Part shown: positions 1-9,502 of the stretch, one piece after another
How the letters are laid out: each line of letters begins with the position of its first letter
Numbering within the stretch: position 1 is the first letter of the stretch
Assembly (NCBI GenBank): GCA_964420285.1
Contig: CAYQTE010000034.1
Location: 1-50,447, forward strand
DNA from: CAYQTE01 sp964420285
GTDB taxonomy: Bacteria; Planctomycetota; Phycisphaerae; Tepidisphaerales; Tepidisphaeraceae
Direction of reading: 5' to 3'
DNA length: 50,447 nt
The notes under the pieces: generated by a model
Databases searched by the model: none
Told to the model about the DNA's origin: nothing
What the model saw: the letters and a program-made list of their open reading frames with translations, nothing else
Program-made: the position numbers and the translations under genes

Positions 1-62
1 TTTTCTGCGCCGATTCAACTGAATTATGCGAAAATCACGCTTGATTCAGGCCTAGGTGGGGC

Positions 63-1607
63 TTGGTTCTCGACTCCTCCGGCGACCTTTTCGGAGATAG
101 CGGAGGAGGTGGAGAGGCCGACGGCGGAACCGTCTTTGAGATACCCAGCAGAAGCGGAACCGTGGTCACGCTGGCGTCTCTGGACGCAGCCAGCGGAGAG
201 GGTCCAGACGGCATCGTTGCCATGGATTCCTCGGGCGATTTCTTCGGCACTGCCGGATCCGACGGCACTAACAGGCTCGGCACAGTCTTCGAGGTGCCCG
301 AGCTGAAGGCAACAGCGACTGCCGTCACATCCAATAACACGTCGACGGCCTACGGCCAGCCGGTCACATTCACCGCAAACGTGACTCCCATCGGCGCAAG
401 CGGCGAAACCGGAACCGTGCAGTTCCAGATTGACGGCAGCAATGCGGGCAGCCCTATGGCCCTTACCGGCAATACGGCCAGCTACACTACCTCGACGCTG
501 AACGCCGGTACGCATTCGGTCGTGGCCGTCTACAGCGGCGATAACTATTTCGCTGCCAGCACCAGCCCGACTCTGATACAGAACGTCGGCCAGGCGGTGC
601 TGTCGCTTTCTGCCGGCGCCGCATACATCAAGCTCGACGCCGCTGGACAGAACATGGATGTCTGGACCAATGCGAACGGAACTGGCACGCCCAACCAATG
701 CTGTCCGTGCGGCGACTATTGCGGCGTGACCTACGCCGGACCTCCTGGCGGCGATATCTTCGTTTTCGACTATTCCAACGGCGATCCCCTGCCGGCCGGT
801 GGGATCTCACTGACCGGCGGGGCGGGGCAGAATACGTTGGAAATCATCGGCGATCCTTCGGGCAATAACGACGCGGTAGCCATTGATGGCGGGGCATTCA
901 CAATTCCGGCCGGCACGCTGGGGGCGGGGACGGCGAACTACTCGCTGGGCACGGTCTCGATTGCGGCCGGGGCGAGTTTGGCGCTGGGGCAGTCGGATTC
1001 GCAGGCGGATCAGACAGTTTTTACCGTCAATGACCTCTCTGTGGCTGGGACGTTGGATATTGGCAATAACACGCTGTTGGCAAATGAGACCAATGTGCCT
1101 TTGTCACAGGTTGCGGCGTGGGTGCAGAACGGCGGCATCATGAGCTCGCTGGTGAGCGGTCTTCACGCTATTGCCAGCCGGGCTGTCGGTTACGGGGACT
1201 CGATCCACATCCCGCTGACCGTTCCGGCCGGGGATGTGGAAGTGAAATATGTGCCGACCGGCGACGCGAACCTGGACGGCGTCGTCGATATTACGGACAT
1301 CACGCGGGCCATCAACGACCTTGGCCAGGCGGTGGGATATTCCGGCGGGGATATCCTCAATCAGGGGAGCGTGAATATCAACGACATCAACGGCATTATC
1401 AACGATCTGGGTGCCAACCTGAACGCCAGCGGCGATGGCGCGAGTGTGGCGGCGGTGCAGGCATCGGCGGGGGCTGTGACTCCGGCGGCTTTGGCGCATG
1501 CGGCCGTGAGGCCTCCGGCGGCGGGCGGGTTGGTCGGGTCGCTCTTCTCGGATACGCGGATTGCGGGCGATTGGCTGGAATCGGCGGGGTCGGTGCTGGG
1601 AGAATAG
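63..1607 (+). CDS. GloVer-repeat / Ig-like / dockerin-type secreted protein, 5' end missing
   Basis: The first ~80 residues hold two copies of a repeat of the form DSSGD-F-G...GTVFE, matching the GloVer tandem repeat. Residues ~85-172 look like a bacterial Ig-like domain (Big_3_5 type), followed by a low-complexity beta-rich stretch and, at about 398-456, a dockerin-like pair of calcium loops (GDANLDGVVDITDITRAIN and a degenerate second loop with INDINGIIND). Such proteins are exported; the dockerin-like end is common in Planctomycetes, where its partner is usually unknown. No signal peptide is present: the frame opens in the middle of a repeat after a stop at 42-44, so the N terminus is lost upstream or broken by a frameshift; TTG at 63 is only the first possible start. 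A Cys cluster (CCPCGDYC) lies at about residue 217. The TAG stop lies inside the downstream GAATAGAGCAGTGG repeat. Confidence 0.7.
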   Translation: MVLDSSGDLFGDSGGGGEADGGTVFEIPSRSGTVVTLASLDAASGEGPDGIVAMDSSGDFFGTAGSDGTNRLGTVFEVPELKATATAVTSNNTSTAYGQPVTFTANVTPIGASGETGTVQFQIDGSNAGSPMALTGNTASYTTSTLNAGTHSVVAVYSGDNYFAASTSPTLIQNVGQAVLSLSAGAAYIKLDAAGQNMDVWTNANGTGTPNQCCPCGDYCGVTYAGPPGGDIFVFDYSNGDPLPAGGISLTGGAGQNTLEIIGDPSGNNDAVAIDGGAFTIPAGTLGAGTANYSLGTVSIAAGASLALGQSDSQADQTVFTVNDLSVAGTLDIGNNTLLANETNVPLSQVAAWVQNGGIMSSLVSGLHAIASRAVGYGDSIHIPLTVPAGDVEVKYVPTGDANLDGVVDITDITRAINDLGQAVGYSGGDILNQGSVNINDINGIINDLGANLNASGDGASVAAVQASAGAVTPAALAHAAVRPPAAGGLVGSLFSDTRIAGDWLESAGSVLGE

Positions 1608-1715
1608 AGCAGTGGAGCAGTGGAGCAGTAGAACAGTAGAGTAGAGGAGTAGGAACCCACACCCCGATGCTCCCGAAAAGAGCAGTAGATCAGGTGAGCA
1701 GGTGAGAGAACAACT
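1602..1715. repeat. AGCAGT-type short-unit repeat cluster
   Basis: Degenerate direct repeats of a 7-8 base unit, roughly GAGCAGTG/GAGCAGTA, run from the last codons of the dockerin gene to about 1650 and resume at 1679-1712 as AGCAG-AG-TCAGGTGAGCAGGTGAG. The family recurs at 1931-1964, inverted at 2024-2040 and 9503-9541, and at 45212-45260. The 569-bp stretch 1608-2176 shows no convincing gene; it holds these repeats and a hairpin. Confidence 0.75.
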
Positions 1716-1902
1716 GGGCTTCTGCACGAAAATCAGGCGATCTGCCAGGTTCCATTGCGATAAAAACGTTTGATTGTTTGGGCACGACTTTCTATCCTAT
1801 GGGCGAGCCAACCTTCCCAGATGGGCCGGGGCCTTTGGTGAAACGGGTCCGACGGCCGGGCGTCAATTTGAAATGCCATCGTGTCCGGGAGACCGGACGG
1901 TG

Positions 1903-1929
1903 GGTCGTGTCCTGAATCCGGACACGACC
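1903..1929. repeat. 10-bp perfect hairpin upstream of gltB
   Basis: GGTCGTGTCC and GGACACGACC form a perfect 10-bp inverted repeat around a 7-base loop. A third half-copy (CGTGTCCGG) lies at about 1880-1889. No T-run follows, so a classical intrinsic terminator is not supported. It could be a transcript hairpin in the gltB leader or an operator-like palindrome. Confidence 0.5.
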
Positions 1930-1930
1930 A

Positions 1931-2040
1931 GAGCAGTAGAGCAGGAGAACAGGCGAGCAGGTGATGCGTTTGAGTTGGAGAGAAGTGTTTTTCGCGCAAT
2001 CCGCGTCGTCTTCGCTGTATTCTTCTGTTCACCTGTTCCT
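1931..2040. repeat. Second AGCAGT-type repeat cluster with inverted arm
   Basis: GAGCAGTAGAGCAGGAGAAC and further AGCAGG units occupy 1931-1964. The reverse-complement form (CTGTTCACCTGTTCC) lies at 2024-2040, so the two clusters can face each other across about 60 bases. Same family as at 1602-1715 and 9503-9541. Confidence 0.65.
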
Positions 2041-2176
2041 TTTGAATCGGGACGCTGAGCGGCGTCGGGTTTTCGACGCGGGATTTGAGATTCTTAATCA
2101 AAACGGCTATATAGAAAGCCTGTAACGAGAGCCTCTGTTGCGGAAGCATTGCGCATGTCCGCCGGACCTTTTTCCG

Positions 2177-5100
2177 ATGAGCCAGATGGAATATCCAACG
2201 CCTGCGGGGGGTTTGTACGACCCGGATCGTGAATACGATGCGTGCGGGGTGGGTTTTTTGTGCCATTTCAAGGGGCAGGCGTCGAATCGTATCGTCTTGC
2301 AGGCACTGGAGATGCTGGAAAACATGGGCCACCGCGGCGCGTGCGGGTGCGAGCCGGATTCCGGCGATGGCGCGGGCATCCTCGTCCGCATGCCCGATGC
2401 GTTCCTGCGCAAACGCTGTTCGCAGCTTGGGATCAATCTCCCGCCGCTGGGGCAATATGCGGCGGCGAGCGTGTTTCTGCCTCAGGAAGGGGCGGCCCGG
2501 CAGGAATGCCAGCGCATCTTCGAGAAGACCGCCCGCGATTATGGCATGGTGACGCTCGGCTGGCGCGATGTGCCCGTCGATAACCGGCACGTCGGCCCGA
2601 CGCCCCGAAAGATCGAACCGCGAATCCGACAGGTCTTCGTCAGCCCCGGCGAGACATTCTACAACCGCCAGGACTTTGACCGCCGGCTGTATCTGGTCCG
2701 CCAGCGCGTCGAGAACGCCATCGAATTCGGCAACCTCCCGCCGGCCGCCCGGAAGATATTTTACATCTGCGCCCTTTCGGCCAATCGGCTGATCTACAAG
2801 GGCATGCTCATGGCCGAGCAGGTTCGCAATTATTTCCCCGACCTGTCGGAGCCGGATTTTGAAAGCTGCATGGCGGTGGTGCATTCGCGGTTCTCAACCA
2901 ACACCACACCGTCGTGGGATCGGGCGCATCCGTATCGCTACGTGGCGCACAACGGCGAGATCAACACTTTGCGCGGCAACCGCAACTGGATGCGCGCCCG
3001 CGCGGGTTCGCTGCGATCCGAGGTCTTCGGCAGCGAATTGCCCAAGCTGTTCCCCATCGTCACCGAATCCGGCAGCGATAGCGCCACGTTCGACAACGCC
3101 CTGCAATTCCTCACGATCAACGGCCGGTCGCTGGCGCATTCGGTGCTCATGCTCATCCCCGAAGCCTGGCAGAACAATCCGCAGATGGACCCGGACTTGC
3201 GGGCGTTTTATGAATACCACGCCTGCCTGATGGAACCGTGGGATGGCCCGGCGAGCATCGTGTTTACCAACGGCAATCAGATCGGAGCGGTGCTCGATCG
3301 CAACGGCCTGCGACCCAGCCGGTATTACGTCACCAAGGACGATCTGGTTGTCATGGCCAGCGAAGTGGGGGTTCTGCCGATCGATCCGGCCAACATCGTT
3401 CGCAAGTGGCGGCTTCAGCCGGGCAAGATTTTCCTGGTCGATCTCAAGGAAGGCCGCATCATCGACGATGCGGAAATCAAGCAGGAGCTGGTCGATAAGC
3501 GGCCGTGGCGGCGCTGGCTCGATGAGAACATGATCGAGCTGGACACGCTGCCGGCGGGCGGGCAGTTGCATCAGCCGGATGAAAAGACACTGCTGACGCG
3601 ACAGCATGCGTTTGGGTATACGGTCGAGGAGATCAAGCTGGTGGTGCTGCCGATGGCGACGACCGGGCAGGAAGCCACCGGATCGATGGGCACCGACACG
3701 CCGCTGGCGTGTCTGAACGATCGGCCGCAGCTTCTCTATGGCTATTTCCGGCAGTTGTTTGCGCAGGTGACCAATCCGCCGCTGGATGCCATTCGCGAGG
3801 AGACGGTCACAAGTCTGTACACGTATCTCGGCCGAGAGGGAAATCTCCTGGACGAGACGCCCAAGCACGCGCATCTGATCAAGCTGAAGCAGCCGATCCT
3901 GTCGAATGCGGATTTGGAGAAGCTTCGGCAGGTGGCGGTGGGGGACTTGCGAGCGGTGACGCTGCCGATGCTGTTCAAGGTGCAGGAGGGCGAGGCCGGT
4001 CTGGCCAAGGCGGTGGACGAGTTGTGTGCCGCGGCGGCCAAGGCCGTGCGCGACGGGGCGTCGATCGTGGTGTTGTCGGATCGTGGCGTGGATGCGCAGA
4101 CGGCGCCGATTCCCAGCCTGCTGGCGACGGCGGCGGTGCATCACCACCTGATCCGCGAGGGCACGCGAACGCAATGCGGCCTGGTCATCGAAACCGGCGA
4201 GGCCCGCGAATCGCACCACTTCTGCCTGCTCATCGGCTATGGGGCCGGCGCGGTCAATCCGTATCTGGTCTTCGAGACTCTGCACGACCTGCATCATTCC
4301 GGCGTGCTGCCGCCCGATCTTTCGTATGAGACGGCCAAGAAGAACTACATCAAGGCCGCCAACAAGGGCATCCTTAAGGTCGCCAGCAAGATGGGCATCT
4401 CAACGGTGCAGAGCTATCGCGGCGCCCAAATCTTCGAGGCGATCGGCCTGGCCGATGAAGTGATCGACAAATACTTCACCAACACCGCCAGCCGGATCAA
4501 GGGGATCGGCCTGGACATCATCGCCCGCGAATGCCTGCTACGACATCGCCGCGGATATCCGCCCATTCCGGTGGACGGCGAGGTGCTCGATAACGGCGGC
4601 ATGTACCAATGGCGGCGTGACGGCGATTATCACATGTGGAATCCCGACACCGTGGCCAGGATACAGAACGCCGTTCGCATCGGCGTCGAGCGGCCCATCG
4701 ACGGGTTCAAGGCGTTTCAGGAATATTCGGCCCTGGCCAATGACGAATCGCGACATCGCTGCACCCTGCGCGGGTTGCTGAATATCAAGAAAGTCAGTCC
4801 GATTCCCCTGGATCAGGTCGAGCCGGCCAGCGAAATCGTCAAGCGTTTCGTCACCGGCGCAATGAGCTTCGGCAGCATCTCCAAGGAAGCCCACGAAAGT
4901 CTCGCCATTGCCATGAACCGCATCGGCGGCAAGAGCAACACCGGCGAAGGCGGCGAAGACCCCGAACGCTTCAAACGCGACTCCAACGGTGATTGGCGAC
5001 GATCCGCCATCAAGCAGGTTGCCAGCGCGCGGTTCGGCGTCACGGCCGAATATCTCGCCAATGCCGATGAAATCCAGATCAAGATGGCCCAGGGCGCCAA

Positions 5101-6796
5101 GCCCGGCGAGGGCGGCGCTCTGGCCGGAACCAAGGTCGATGCCTACATCGGCAAGATTCGCCACAGCACTCCGGGCGTCGGACTGATCTCGCCGCCGCCG
5201 CATCACGATATCTATTCCATCGAGGATCTGGCCCAGCTCATCCACGATCTGAAGAATTCCAATCCATCGGCGCGCATCAGCGTCAAACTGGTCAGCGAAG
5301 TCGGCGTCGGAACCGTCGCCGCCGGCGTTGCCAAGGCCAAGGCCGATCACATTCTCATCTCCGGCGATTCCGGCGGCACGGGCAACAGCCCGCTCACCAG
5401 CATCAAATACGCCGGTCTCCCCTGGGAACTGGGTCTGGCCGAAACCCAGCAAACCCTTATCGCCAACGATCTCCGCGGCCGGATCATTCTCCAGACCGAC
5501 GGCCAGCTCAAGACCGGCCGCGACGTCGTCATCGCCGCACTGCTTGGCGCCGAGGAATTCGGGTTCAGCACCGGCCCGCTGATCGCCTCCGGCTGCATCA
5601 TGATGCGCGTGTGCCATCTCAACACCTGCCCGGTCGGCATCGCCACGCAGGATCCCGAACTGCGCAAGAAATTCACCGGCACGCCCGAACATGTCATCAA
5701 TTTCATGTTCTTTGTTGCCGAGGAAGTCCGCCGCTATATGGCCGACATGGGCTTCCGCACCTTCGCCGACATGGTCGGCCAGACGCAGATGCTCGAACTG
5801 GCCGATGTGTCCAGTCACTGGAAAGCCAGTTGCCTGGATCTGTCCGTCTTGCTCTATCGCCCCGAGGTTCCCGCCAGCGTCGCCATTCGCCATACGCAGG
5901 CGCAGGATCACGGCCTGGCCGCCGCGCTGGACAACAAGCTCATCGAGCTGGCCCGGCCGGCGATTGAATCCGGCCACACCGTCCGCGAAGAGATGCCGAT
6001 CCAGAACACCAACCGGACCGTCGGCACGATGCTCTCCCATCGCATCGCCAGCCGTTACGGGCACGCCGGGCTGGCCGACGACTCGATCCATTTCAAATTC
6101 ACCGGATCGGCCGGTCAGAGCTTCGGATGTTTCCTGGCCAAAGGCGTCACGCTTGAACTGGAAGGCGATGCCAACGACTACCTGGGCAAGGGATTGTCCG
6201 GCGGTCGCATCATCGTCTATCCGCCGGCGACCGCGACGTTCCGGCCGGAGGAGAACATCATCGCCGGTAACGTGATCGCCTACGGCGCCATCGCCGGCGA
6301 GGTCTATCTCCGCGGCGTGGTCGGCGAGCGGTTCTGCGTCCGCAACAGCGGCGCCAGCGCCGTCGTCGAAGGCGTCGGCGACCACGCCTGCGAATACATG
6401 ACCGGCGGGCGCGTCGTGGTGCTCGGGCCCACCGGCCGGAATTTCGCCGCCGGCATGAGCGGTGGAATCGCTTACGTGTACATTACTCCTAAGCTCCATC
6501 CCGACCGCCGCAATCCCGATGACGGGCGGAAACTCTTCTCGCTCCGGTGCAATCCCGACATGGTTGAGTTGGAGAAGGCTGATAAGGCTGACGACAAGCG
6601 CACCATCACCCGGCTTCTGGAAAGCCACTTCCGCTATACCGGAAGCACCGTCGCCAAGTCGATCCTGGACGATCTTGAGACGGAACTCCGCTGGTTTGTC
6701 AAAGTGATGCCGACCGATTACCGCCGGGTCATGGAAAACCAGAAGCAGATCGAGGAACAGGCTCGGATGCTTTCCCAGCGACAGACTGTCCGATAG
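2177..6796 (+). CDS. gltB: Glutamate synthase large subunit
   Basis: Makes glutamate from glutamine and 2-oxoglutarate together with GltD. From the ATG at 2177 the protein has 1539 residues, normal for the family. The N-terminal glutamine amidotransferase (Ntn) domain would start at Cys23 (DACGVGF) after removal of a short propeptide. The central domain and the FMN-binding synthase barrel follow, with the [3Fe-4S] cysteines at about 1140, 1146 and 1151 (GCIMMRVCHLNTC), then the C-terminal GXGXG beta-helix. A TTG at 2138 would add 13 residues; neither start has a clear Shine-Dalgarno, and 2177 is chosen for its ATG and plausible propeptide length. gltD follows 48 bp downstream in the same direction. 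Cytoplasmic nitrogen assimilation is the expected role. Confidence 0.97.
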   Translation: MSQMEYPTPAGGLYDPDREYDACGVGFLCHFKGQASNRIVLQALEMLENMGHRGACGCEPDSGDGAGILVRMPDAFLRKRCSQLGINLPPLGQYAAASVFLPQEGAARQECQRIFEKTARDYGMVTLGWRDVPVDNRHVGPTPRKIEPRIRQVFVSPGETFYNRQDFDRRLYLVRQRVENAIEFGNLPPAARKIFYICALSANRLIYKGMLMAEQVRNYFPDLSEPDFESCMAVVHSRFSTNTTPSWDRAHPYRYVAHNGEINTLRGNRNWMRARAGSLRSEVFGSELPKLFPIVTESGSDSATFDNALQFLTINGRSLAHSVLMLIPEAWQNNPQMDPDLRAFYEYHACLMEPWDGPASIVFTNGNQIGAVLDRNGLRPSRYYVTKDDLVVMASEVGVLPIDPANIVRKWRLQPGKIFLVDLKEGRIIDDAEIKQELVDKRPWRRWLDENMIELDTLPAGGQLHQPDEKTLLTRQHAFGYTVEEIKLVVLPMATTGQEATGSMGTDTPLACLNDRPQLLYGYFRQLFAQVTNPPLDAIREETVTSLYTYLGREGNLLDETPKHAHLIKLKQPILSNADLEKLRQVAVGDLRAVTLPMLFKVQEGEAGLAKAVDELCAAAAKAVRDGASIVVLSDRGVDAQTAPIPSLLATAAVHHHLIREGTRTQCGLVIETGEARESHHFCLLIGYGAGAVNPYLVFETLHDLHHSGVLPPDLSYETAKKNYIKAANKGILKVASKMGISTVQSYRGAQIFEAIGLADEVIDKYFTNTASRIKGIGLDIIARECLLRHRRGYPPIPVDGEVLDNGGMYQWRRDGDYHMWNPDTVARIQNAVRIGVERPIDGFKAFQEYSALANDESRHRCTLRGLLNIKKVSPIPLDQVEPASEIVKRFVTGAMSFGSISKEAHESLAIAMNRIGGKSNTGEGGEDPERFKRDSNGDWRRSAIKQVASARFGVTAEYLANADEIQIKMAQGAKPGEGGALAGTKVDAYIGKIRHSTPGVGLISPPPHHDIYSIEDLAQLIHDLKNSNPSARISVKLVSEVGVGTVAAGVAKAKADHILISGDSGGTGNSPLTSIKYAGLPWELGLAETQQTLIANDLRGRIILQTDGQLKTGRDVVIAALLGAEEFGFSTGPLIASGCIMMRVCHLNTCPVGIATQDPELRKKFTGTPEHVINFMFFVAEEVRRYMADMGFRTFADMVGQTQMLELADVSSHWKASCLDLSVLLYRPEVPASVAIRHTQAQDHGLAAALDNKLIELARPAIESGHTVREEMPIQNTNRTVGTMLSHRIASRYGHAGLADDSIHFKFTGSAGQSFGCFLAKGVTLELEGDANDYLGKGLSGGRIIVYPPATATFRPEENIIAGNVIAYGAIAGEVYLRGVVGERFCVRNSGASAVVEGVGDHACEYMTGGRVVVLGPTGRNFAAGMSGGIAYVYITPKLHPDRRNPDDGRKLFSLRCNPDMVELEKADKADDKRTITRLLESHFRYTGSTVAKSILDDLETELRWFVKVMPTDYRRVMENQKQIEEQARMLSQRQTVR

Positions 6797-6844
6797 CGAG
6801 CGATCCCATGTTCAATTTCTTCGCGAAAGGCCGCTGATTTCACC

Positions 6845-8317
6845 ATGGGCAAACCGACCGGTTTCAAGGAAATCCCCCGCGAGACGCCAAAGCGGCGTCC
6901 GGTGGAATTGCGCATCCTCGACTGGAACGAAATCTATCTCGATTTCCCCGGCGATCACCTTCAGAAGCAGGGCGCCCGCTGCATGGATTGCGGAATCCCC
7001 TTCTGCCACAGCGGCTGCCCGCTGGGAAACATCATCCCGGAATGGAACGACCGCATCTACCGCAAACGCGGCCACGATGCCTTCGACATGCTGGCCAAGA
7101 CCAACAACTTCCCGGAATTCACCGGCCGGGTCTGCCCCGCGCCCTGCGAGGAAGCCTGCGTCCTGGGCATCAACGAAAAACCCGTCACCATCAAGCTCAT
7201 CGAGCAGAACATCATCGATCAGGCCTTCAAGGAAGGTTGGCTCAGTCCCCAGCCGCCGCCGCGACGCACCGGCCGAAAGGTGGCCGTCGTCGGTTCCGGA
7301 CCGGCCGGCCTGGCCGCCGCCGCTCAGCTCAATCGCGCCGGGCATCTTGTCACAGTCTATGAGCGCGCCGACCGCCCCGGCGGATTGCTCATGTACGGCA
7401 TCCCCAACTTCAAACTCGAAAAATCCGTCGTCATGCGCCGCATTAAGCTCATGCAGGATGAAGGCATCACCTTCATCACCGGCGCCAACGTCGGCTTCAA
7501 CGTCAAGATCGACGACCTGCGCCGCGATTTTGACGCCATTGTCCTGTGCGGCGGCGCCACCAAGCCGCGCGATCTGGCCGTCCCCGGCCGCGATCTGGCA
7601 GGCATCCATTTCGCCATGGATTATCTCCCCCAACAAAACCGCCTGAACCTTGGCGACAAGCTCACCGGGCCGTCGGTTATTTCCGCCCGCGACAAGCACG
7701 TGGTCATCCTCGGCGGCGGCGACACCGGCGCTGACTGCCTCGGCACCGCCCAGCGCCAGGGCTGCAAAACCGTCCGTCAGTTCGAGCTTCTGCCCCGGCC
7801 GCCGGAAACGCGCACCGCCGATGTCGCCCCCTGGCCTTATTGGCCGGTTATCTTCCGATCCAGCAGCGCCCACGAGGAATCCAACGCCATCGCCGGCCAC
7901 GAAATCCGCGACTTCTCCATCAACACCAAGAGCTTCAGCGGCGAAAACGGCCACGTCACCAAACTCAACGGCGTCCGCCTCGATTGGACCCGCGACAACG
8001 GCCGGCCGGTCATGAAGGAAATTCCCGGCTCCGAATTCACCATCGACTGCGATCTCTGCCTGCTGGCCCTGGGTTTTGTCAGCCCCGAACACAATGGCCC
8101 GATCGATCAGCTCGGCCTGGCCAAGGACGCCAGAGGCAACGTCAAGGTCGATGATAACTACATGACCAGCGTCGAAGGCGTCTTCGCCGCCGGCGACATG
8201 CGGCGGGGGCAGTCGCTGGTCGTCTGGGCCATCAGCGAAGGCCGTCAGGCCGCCCGCGCCGTCGATGCATTCCTCATGGGAACCAGCGACCTCGGTCCGG
8301 CACTGAAGCTGTTCTAA
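6845..8317 (+). CDS. gltD: Glutamate synthase small subunit
   Basis: Electron-input subunit that passes electrons from NAD(P)H through FAD and Fe-S centres to GltB. The 490-residue length is typical. The N-terminal Fe-S domain shows Cys46, Cys49, Cys54 and Cys58 (RCMDCGIPFCHSGC) and a second cluster CPAPCEEAC. Two dinucleotide-binding folds follow: VAVVGSGPAG near residue 146 (FAD) and VVILGGGDTG near 286 (NAD(P)H). The C-terminal VFAAGDMRRG motif is the usual FAD contact of this superfamily. The start ATG lies 48 bp after the gltB stop, so the two form an operon. Its TAA stop overlaps the thiS start (TAATG), which implies translational coupling to thiS. Confidence 0.96.
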   Translation: MGKPTGFKEIPRETPKRRPVELRILDWNEIYLDFPGDHLQKQGARCMDCGIPFCHSGCPLGNIIPEWNDRIYRKRGHDAFDMLAKTNNFPEFTGRVCPAPCEEACVLGINEKPVTIKLIEQNIIDQAFKEGWLSPQPPPRRTGRKVAVVGSGPAGLAAAAQLNRAGHLVTVYERADRPGGLLMYGIPNFKLEKSVVMRRIKLMQDEGITFITGANVGFNVKIDDLRRDFDAIVLCGGATKPRDLAVPGRDLAGIHFAMDYLPQQNRLNLGDKLTGPSVISARDKHVVILGGGDTGADCLGTAQRQGCKTVRQFELLPRPPETRTADVAPWPYWPVIFRSSSAHEESNAIAGHEIRDFSINTKSFSGENGHVTKLNGVRLDWTRDNGRPVMKEIPGSEFTIDCDLCLLALGFVSPEHNGPIDQLGLAKDARGNVKVDDNYMTSVEGVFAAGDMRRGQSLVVWAISEGRQAARAVDAFLMGTSDLGPALKLF

Positions 8318-8514
8318 TGCACATCACCGTCAACGGCCAACCCCGCGAACTGCCCGATGGCACGACTGTGTCGGCACTCATCCAATTGTTCAATCTCACG
8401 CCCGACAAGGTCGCCGTCGAACACAACCGCCGTTTGCTGAAGACCGAGCGCTACGATACGCCCCTGTCTGAAGGAGACACCGTCGAGCTCGTCACCTTTG
8501 TCGGCGGCGGGTGA
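8317..8514 (+). CDS. thiS: Sulfur carrier protein ThiS
   Basis: A 65-residue ubiquitin-fold protein that starts MHITVNGQPRELPDGTTV and ends in the diagnostic Gly-Gly(-Gly) tail (FVGGG). In the known pathway ThiF adenylates this tail, it is converted to a thiocarboxylate, and it supplies sulfur for the thiazole of thiamin through ThiG. The ATG overlaps the gltD stop by one base. No thiG, thiF or thiE is visible in the window, so the pairing with glutamate synthase is the only context. A related MoaD-type carrier role is less likely at this length and sequence. Confidence 0.88.
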   Translation: MHITVNGQPRELPDGTTVSALIQLFNLTPDKVAVEHNRRLLKTERYDTPLSEGDTVELVTFVGGG

Positions 8515-8543
8515 TCGCCCATGCCCTTTCGCCTCTCCGTCTT

Positions 8544-9431
8544 TCACGCGAGTGTCTGATTCGCCGCGACGCCGCAGCGCTGGTCGTGCAGCGCGATGAT
8601 CTGTTGAATCTCCGGCAGCACCATCGTCGTGCCCAGGTGGGAGATGAATCGGCAGACGGAGAATTTCTGTATCATCATTTCATACCGCAATTGCCAGTCC
8701 CGGAACCGTTGCTCCTGACCGGGATCGAGCCACGGGAATCCGGGCGGCGCCTTCTCGATCGGCCGGTTTTTGCTTCGCCCGATTCGCAGGAGTTTGGCCC
8801 ATGCGGATTGCGGCGGCGCTTCTTCCGCTGACAACCGCCACGGCTTGGGCGTGAGCCGGGCGCGAAAGCATGCCTGGGCTTTGCATAACCGCACATACAG
8901 CGGATCGCTGCCAATGCTGCCAAGCAGCTCAATGGATTCGGGGCTGGTTGGATCGCAGGTCTTATTGGTGACCAGGCATCGCAATCCCGCGCAGGTGCGA
9001 TAGACGCGCAGGCCGATGCCGGATCGCGCCGCCGACCATTCGTGGACCTTCTTGAGCGCGACCTCTTCCGCCGCGTCCGGCTTGTGCCGCTGCGGAAAAT
9101 CGACATCGATGAACATGGCGCGCGAAGTGTTCAGGACCAGCGCCCCATAAAGATTGCGGGTGATGACGGCCGCCATCTCGCCCGATGGGCCGGGGAGGCT
9201 CTGCACGATCTCCTCGCGCAGCGGCCGGTCGCTGTAGCCATAGTGGTTCAGCGGCATTCCCGCCTGAAACTTCCGCGTCAATTCAATAGCCCGCTCATCC
9301 GCCAGACGCTGGGCCGCCTGGGCGCTTTCGTTCGACCAATGCCAACACGAAACAATGAACGGCGCCTTACCTGCCCCCCTCGGCAACGGTGCGCTCCTCG
9401 CCCAATATTTCGGGATGTTCATGGGCGTCAT
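8544..9431 (-). CDS. Uncharacterised protein with an FIDVDFP motif
   Basis: About 295 residues from the ATG at 9431 (another ATG at 9422, a TTG at 9455). I do not recognise a named family. A hydrophobic strand ending in FIDVDFP is followed about 40 residues later by GLRVYRTCAGLRCLV, a pattern that loosely recalls the hhhDhD and downstream basic/glycine motifs of archaeo-eukaryotic primase-like nucleotidyl folds; this is a guess from motif shape, and the third acidic residue of that fold is not obvious. Several Cys and Trp residues are present and no signal or membrane segment is seen. The gene converges on thiS with 29 bp between stops and has no evident operon partner. Confidence 0.7.
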   Translation of the reverse strand: MTPMNIPKYWARSAPLPRGAGKAPFIVSCWHWSNESAQAAQRLADERAIELTRKFQAGMPLNHYGYSDRPLREEIVQSLPGPSGEMAAVITRNLYGALVLNTSRAMFIDVDFPQRHKPDAAEEVALKKVHEWSAARSGIGLRVYRTCAGLRCLVTNKTCDPTSPESIELLGSIGSDPLYVRLCKAQACFRARLTPKPWRLSAEEAPPQSAWAKLLRIGRSKNRPIEKAPPGFPWLDPGQEQRFRDWQLRYEMMIQKFSVCRFISHLGTTMVLPEIQQIIALHDQRCGVAANQTLA

Positions 9432-9502
9432 TGTACCGATTGCTCGGCATATCAAATACGCCTATCAGCAGTGCAGTCGGCCGCAGTAAAGCGTCGGCGT
9501 TT

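Noticed and set aside
1774..2058. 94-codon plus-strand frame upstream of gltB
   Set aside because: Runs through the AGCAGT repeats and the hairpin, has no Shine-Dalgarno and no protein-like pattern.
4538..6628. Long antisense reading frame (696 codons) opposite gltB
   Set aside because: Shadow of a high-GC coding strand; gltB has full domain and cofactor motifs, and the antisense peptide has Asp/Gly/Ala-rich composition with no family marks.
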